Shown in pieces: positions 5,316 to 8,524 of a stretch of DNA of 8,524 bases. The notes under the pieces are model-generated. The model saw nothing but the letters and a program-made list of their open reading frames with translations. It did no database searches and was not told the origin of the DNA. The DNA lies in NCBI GenBank assembly GCA_910579835.1, contig CAJTWQ010000061.1, positions 1 through 8,524 on the forward strand. The letters are read 5' to 3'. The stretch is from an uncultured Ruminococcus sp. GTDB lineage: Bacteria > Bacillota > Clostridia > Oscillospirales > Ruminococcaceae. How positions within the stretch are numbered: position 1 is the first letter of the stretch; every line of letters begins with the position of its first letter. The position numbers were made by a program, and so were the translations under genes.

Positions 5316-7562
5316 TATGGTGGTACTGCCGGTGAAATGGCGCGTCTTATCAATGATAGCGGAGTTCTTGCCGGTGTTATGGAAGTCACAGAAAAAAACG
5401 TAAACGAAGTATCTTTTGACAAGATGATCGAAGCTATACATGTCATTCAAGATGAAATGGGGATAACTGGCACAACAGCTCTTGAAGCCAGTGGAACTAT
5501 CTCCGGAAGCGTTGGAAGCATGAAGTCTGCATGGCAGAATCTTGTAACTGAAATAGGTAAATCAAACGGCGATATATCTGGAAAAATTGATGCGTTCGTC
5601 AGCAGTACAGAAACAGCTTTTGAAAACATAATGCCGCGAATCGAACAGGTTTTAGAGGGCATAGGTCAACTTGTAGAAAATCTTGTTCCTATTATCGTTG
5701 ACAAGCTTCCGGGCATAGCAAGCAAAATATTACCCTCATTAATTCAATCTGGCACTAAACTGATATCAGGACTTGCAGGTTCGCTTATAAAGAGTGCGCC
5801 GGGGATAGTAACCGGACTTCTTGATGCGGTCGCGTCTGCTCTCGGACTTGAAAAGAGCTGGATCAAGGTTAAGGAAGCGTTTTTGTCTTTCGGCGGTATT
5901 TTTGAAAGCATAGGCAAAAACCTTTCTGATACTGTAGGAAATCTTGTCACCATTATTACTGAAACATTGGGCGAAATCGACTTTGAAAATCTTTTACAAT
6001 CTTTTAAATCATTGCTTGAAAAAATTGAACCAATAATTTCAAAGATTGGTGAGTCCATAGTATGGCTTACAGAAAATGTTCTTGCACCGCTGACAGAATG
6101 GACGATAAATGAGGCTATACCAGAGTTTTTTGACCTGTTATCATCAGCAGCTGAAACATTAAAAAGCGTTATTGAAGCTTTACAACCTCATGCTGAAAAG
6201 CTGTGGAACGATTTTTTAAGACCGTTAGCAGAATGGACAGGCGATGCTATAATTTCTGCATTGGGTTTTCTTACGGATGCGCTCGGAGGAATATCAGACT
6301 GGATTAATGAAAATCCGGATATTGCTGATTGCTTTATCAAGATAGCGGCAGCCTTGGCGGCTATTCATATATCTAAAGAAGTCATCGGTAAACTTGGAGA
6401 ATTAAGTGGAAAATTGCTTGAAGTTGGTAAAAGCGCTCTTGATTCTGCAAAAAATGTCGGCTCATTCCTTAATACCGACTGGAGCAAGCTGTCAGGCGCA
6501 ACAAAAGCCACTGCGGTAATAGGTTCATTCATAGCCGGATGGAATATCGGCACAATGATTTATGAGAAATGGGAGGAAGAAATAGACGGTTTTCTATTCC
6601 CGATATTTGATTTTTTTGTGAACTTATGGAATAATATTGTAACCTTTTTCACAGAATCAATACCGAATTTCTTTTCTAATATCGGTGAATGGTTTGCGGA
6701 ACTTTGGGAAAATATAAAAGACGGCTTCTCCAATATTGGTCCATGGTTCAAAGATAAATTTGAGGGAGCTGTAAATGGCATCAAAGAAGCATGGTCAACC
6801 ATCAAAGAGTGGTTCAGTGAAAAGTGGGATGGAATCAAGGAAATATTCTCAAATGTTGGCGGATGGTTCAAAGATAAATTTGAGGGTGCTGTGGCCGGTA
6901 TTAAAGAAGCGTTTTCAGGAATCAAGGAATTTTTTAGCGGAATCTGGGACAGCATTACAGGCGTGTTTTCCAATGTCGGAGATTGGTTCGGAGAAAAATT
7001 TGAGGGAGCTGTGACCAGCATTAAAGAAGTGTTTTCAGGAATCAAGGAATTTTTTAGCGGAATCTGGGACAGCATCAAGGATATTTTTTCCACAATTGGT
7101 CACAATGTTGGTGAAGCTGTTGAGTTTGCATTTGTTACCGTAATAAATGGAGCTATTGCAACGATCGAAGCTGCACTCAATCTGATTCCGAATGCCATAA
7201 ATGGCGCAATAAAGGCAATAAACAAGCTTCCCGGCGTTGATATTGACAAAATACCCACCGTTGATCTGCCGCGTTTGGCAAAAGGAGGCATAGTCGACGA
7301 TCCCACGCTTGCCCTCATAGGCGAAGCAGGCAAAGAAGCCGTTGTTCCTCTTGAAAACAATACTGAATGGATTGATAAAATTGTCGAAAAGCTTAATAAA
7401 AAGCCATCTGCCTCCGGCTTTGTAGTCGAAAATCTCAATGTGACGGTAACGGGCACGGAAGATATGGAAATAGGCAGAACTATAGCTGAAAAGATAAGCG
7501 AAGCATTGGAAGAGCTTTCAATTTCTCAGAATGTAGCAATAGGAGGTACGGGATGGAAATAG
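5316..7562 (+). CDS. Tape measure protein, exon 2 (residues 332-1079)
   Basis: Second exon, starting with the TAT codon right after the intron's terminal G and ending at TAG 7560-7562; the ATG at 5307 is intronic and not a real start. It begins with YGGTAGEMARLIN, the continuation of the core motif, and IQDEMGITGTTALEASGTIS, a segment common to TP901-type tape measures. Long helical and hydrophobic stretches follow (IVDKLPGIASKILPSLIQS, IAAALAAIHISKEVIG), then three tandem 40-residue Trp/Phe-rich repeats (spliced residues 802-921). The C-terminal signature is LAKGGIVDDPTLALI followed by GEAGKEAVVPL (residues 1000-1010), a hallmark of siphophage tape measures. The spliced length of 1079 residues implies a tail of roughly 160 nm by the usual 1.5 Angstrom per residue rule. 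It overlaps the Dit gene by 10 bases. Confidence 0.92.
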   Translation, partial: YGGTAGEMARLINDSGVLAGVMEVTEKNVNEVSFDKMIEAIHVIQDEMGITGTTALEASGTISGSVGSMKSAWQNLVTEIGKSNGDISGKIDAFVSSTETAFENIMPRIEQVLEGIGQLVENLVPIIVDKLPGIASKILPSLIQSGTKLISGLAGSLIKSAPGIVTGLLDAVASALGLEKSWIKVKEAFLSFGGIFESIGKNLSDTVGNLVTIITETLGEIDFENLLQSFKSLLEKIEPIISKIGESIVWLTENVLAPLTEWTINEAIPEFFDLLSSAAETLKSVIEALQPHAEKLWNDFLRPLAEWTGDAIISALGFLTDALGGISDWINENPDIADCFIKIAAALAAIHISKEVIGKLGELSGKLLEVGKSALDSAKNVGSFLNTDWSKLSGATKATAVIGSFIAGWNIGTMIYEKWEEEIDGFLFPIFDFFVNLWNNIVTFFTESIPNFFSNIGEWFAELWENIKDGFSNIGPWFKDKFEGAVNGIKEAWSTIKEWFSEKWDGIKEIFSNVGGWFKDKFEGAVAGIKEAFSGIKEFFSGIWDSITGVFSNVGDWFGEKFEGAVTSIKEVFSGIKEFFSGIWDSIKDIFSTIGHNVGEAVEFAFVTVINGAIATIEAALNLIPNAINGAIKAINKLPGVDIDKIPTVDLPRLAKGGIVDDPTLALIGEAGKEAVVPLENNTEWIDKIVEKLNKKPSASGFVVENLNVTVTGTEDMEIGRTIAEKISEALEELSISQNVAIGGTGWK
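6726..7085 (+). repeat. Three tandem 120-bp repeats in the tape measure gene
   Basis: Units at 6726-6845, 6846-6965 and 6966-7085 each encode 40 residues of the form FSN(I/V)G-x-WF-x-x-KFEGAV-x-x-IKE, then a second IKE(F/W)FS-x-x-WD-x-I half. A shorter related stretch precedes them (FFSNIGEWFAELWENIKDG) and a degenerate start follows at 7086 (FSTIG). Units 2 and 3 differ at a single base between 6901-6955 and 7021-7075; unit 1 is most similar to unit 2 around GATTTGAGG-type sequence near 6760 and 6880. The unit length is a multiple of three, so copy-number change keeps the frame and would alter tail length. Confidence 0.92.
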
Positions 7563-8278
7563 AATCGCCTGATTACATCTATATAAACGGTGTTCCGGGT
7601 TCGGACGTGGGTCTGTATGTTGATACTCCCCCCGTTCCTCCCATGCCTATCCAAAGAGGAAACAGCTATAAAAACGGAGGTCTTACGGATACGTATATTC
7701 TCGAGGACAGCTATGATGATATAACGTTAAAAATTAAATGCTTTGTTTTCTTTTCAGACAACTTTGACAACAGTAATATAAATGAATATCTTTCCAATCC
7801 TAAAACCCTGCAATTATCAAGACTGAACAAGTATTATTACAAAGTCAGGAAGATAACCAGCGTATCAGTTTCACAGTCCTTTGACGGTAAGAAGATAAAA
7901 TATGAAATTACTTTTCTCTGTGAACCGTTCAAATATTTTATTGATAATCCTCTTATAGAGGTTAAAAGCGGTGATATACTGACAAATCGGGGAAATCTGA
8001 TCTGTCAGCCTACATACTACATTGTGGGGGAAAGAACGACAGAAATAATATTCGCCGTCAATGGGACGGAATTTGGCATTGAATTGTCGAAGGCTAATGA
8101 GGAAATAATTGTTGACTGCGGTCAGATGATCGCCTATCAGGTAATAGACGGCACGCCCATAATGCGCACTACAAAAGGGCTGTTCCCTTTTATGGCGGCA
8201 GGGCAGAATAAGATAGTCGTTACAGGTCCGAATCGTATCACATCAATGAAAATTAAGCTTAATGAAAGACGTCTGTAA
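7553..8278 (+). CDS. Distal tail protein Dit (SPP1 gp19.1-like)
   Basis: A 241-residue protein predicted to form the hexameric hub at the tail tip, where the tube meets the adhesion apparatus. AGGAGG (7541-7546) lies six bases before ATG 7553, which is inside the end of the tape measure gene. The N-terminal half shows the Sipho_tail pattern: YIYINGVPGSDVGLYVDTPP, then ILEDSYDDITLKIKCFVFF, and ISSVSVSQ-like strands ending in YEITFLCEPFKYF. The second half (TNRGNLICQPTYYIVGE, FGIELSKANEEIIVDCG, KIVVTGPNRI) reads as the galectin-like beta-sandwich domain typical of Dit proteins. Length is close to SPP1 Dit (about 250). Position directly after the tape measure gene is standard and raises confidence. 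Confidence 0.85.
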   Translation: MEIESPDYIYINGVPGSDVGLYVDTPPVPPMPIQRGNSYKNGGLTDTYILEDSYDDITLKIKCFVFFSDNFDNSNINEYLSNPKTLQLSRLNKYYYKVRKITSVSVSQSFDGKKIKYEITFLCEPFKYFIDNPLIEVKSGDILTNRGNLICQPTYYIVGERTTEIIFAVNGTEFGIELSKANEEIIVDCGQMIAYQVIDGTPIMRTTKGLFPFMAAGQNKIVVTGPNRITSMKIKLNERRL

Positions 8279-8298
8279 GCAGACTGGAGGTGTTACTA

Positions 8299-8524
8299 AT
8301 GAATGGCACAGGCACGCAGGCAGACCCATACATTCCCGGAAACTGGGAAGAATTTGTAACGGCAATAGGCACGACCGGTGCTTATGTAAGCCTGCCGGAG
8401 GGCGGAGGAACTTTCAATATGAACGAAATCGCGCCGACCGGTGTGGGAACGGTTTCCCGAAAATGTGCAGAGATAAACGGCAATGGCTGGACTATCGCAA
8501 ATGCATACAATATGTACATAAAGG
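8299..8524 (+). CDS. Putative beta-helix tail protein / adhesin (3'-truncated)
   Basis: The first 75 residues of a protein that continues past the window. GGAGG (8286-8290) lies eight bases before ATG 8299, 20 bases after the Dit stop. It begins MNGTGTQADPYIPGNWEEFV, continues with YVSLPEGGGTFNMNEI, and has an EINGNGWTIANAYNMYI segment. The 'G-T-x-x-D-P-Y-I-(V)-x-x-W-x-x-F' opening and the short 'I-N-G-N-G-(W)-T-I' turn resemble the first rungs of right-handed parallel beta-helix proteins used as phage tail spikes or glycan-binding adhesins. The usual gene at this position encodes Tal, the tail-associated lysin or baseplate hub, which does not begin like this. Function is a guess from fold-like motifs and position. 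Confidence 0.6.
   Translation, partial: MNGTGTQADPYIPGNWEEFVTAIGTTGAYVSLPEGGGTFNMNEIAPTGVGTVSRKCAEINGNGWTIANAYNMYIK

Noticed and set aside
5139..5450. Minus-strand ORFs of 103 and 91 residues across the intron 3' end and exon 2
   Set aside because: They cover the folded ribozyme core and coding exon, have no ribosome binding site and look like low-complexity chance translation.
6560..7093. 177-residue ORF on the minus strand with repeats
   Set aside because: It is the reverse shadow of the tandem repeats of the tape measure gene, with no ribosome binding site or recognisable domain.
3458..7562. Tape measure gene broken by a frameshift or pseudogenised
   Set aside because: The two halves join in frame at a conserved motif after precise removal of 865 bases with full group I intron structure, so it is an intron, not decay.
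1..8524. CRISPR array, tRNA, riboswitch, diversity-generating retroelement or defence genes
   Set aside because: I looked for spaced repeats, cloverleaf-like sequence, reverse transcriptase motifs and template/variable repeat pairs and saw none; the only repeats are the tape measure units.

Overview
The window is the structural (head-to-tail) module of a siphovirus, most likely a prophage or phage of an anaerobic Firmicute. The protein sequences resemble those of gut Clostridia phages (Ruminococcus/Oscillospiraceae type), the start sites carry strong GGAGG-type ribosome binding sites, and base composition is moderately AT-rich. The host is an inference. No integrase, att site, tRNA or bacterial gene is present, so integrated and free phage cannot be told apart. 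Apart from one gene inside an intron, every gene is on the + strand, tightly packed or overlapping, like one late operon.

Layout, left to right: the C-terminal part of a lambda gpE-like major capsid protein (2-823); a small acidic protein of unknown role (826-1119); a head-tail connector adaptor (1079-1522); a head closure protein (1522-1887); a tail completion/terminator protein (1880-2251); the major tail (tube) protein (2273-2854); a tail assembly chaperone pair in the gpG/gpGT arrangement (2880-3239 and 3248-3454); the tape measure protein, split into two exons (3458-4450 and 5316-7562); the distal tail protein Dit (7553-8278); and the start of a beta-helix-like tail-tip or adhesin protein (8299 to the window edge). 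Together these build the capsid neck, the tail tube of defined length and the tail tip.

The most notable element is an 865-nt group I intron (4451-5315) between the Gly and Tyr codons of a conserved tape measure motif (LDNLKLG|YGGT). By eye I could place P1, P10, P3, P4, P5, P6/P6a, P7, two P7.1/7.2-like hairpins, P8 and P9, in the order expected of subgroup IA. The P6a loop is filled by a complete HNH homing endonuclease gene on the opposite strand (5079-4531). That gene has its own near-consensus sigma70-type promoter (TTGACA-17-TAAAAT), whose -35 box doubles as one strand of P6a. Splicing would give a 1079-residue tape measure protein; without it, translation stops after 338 residues.

The C-terminal half of the tape measure gene also carries three tandem 120-bp (40-residue) repeats, the last two nearly identical over 55 bp, which suggests a recent change in gene length.
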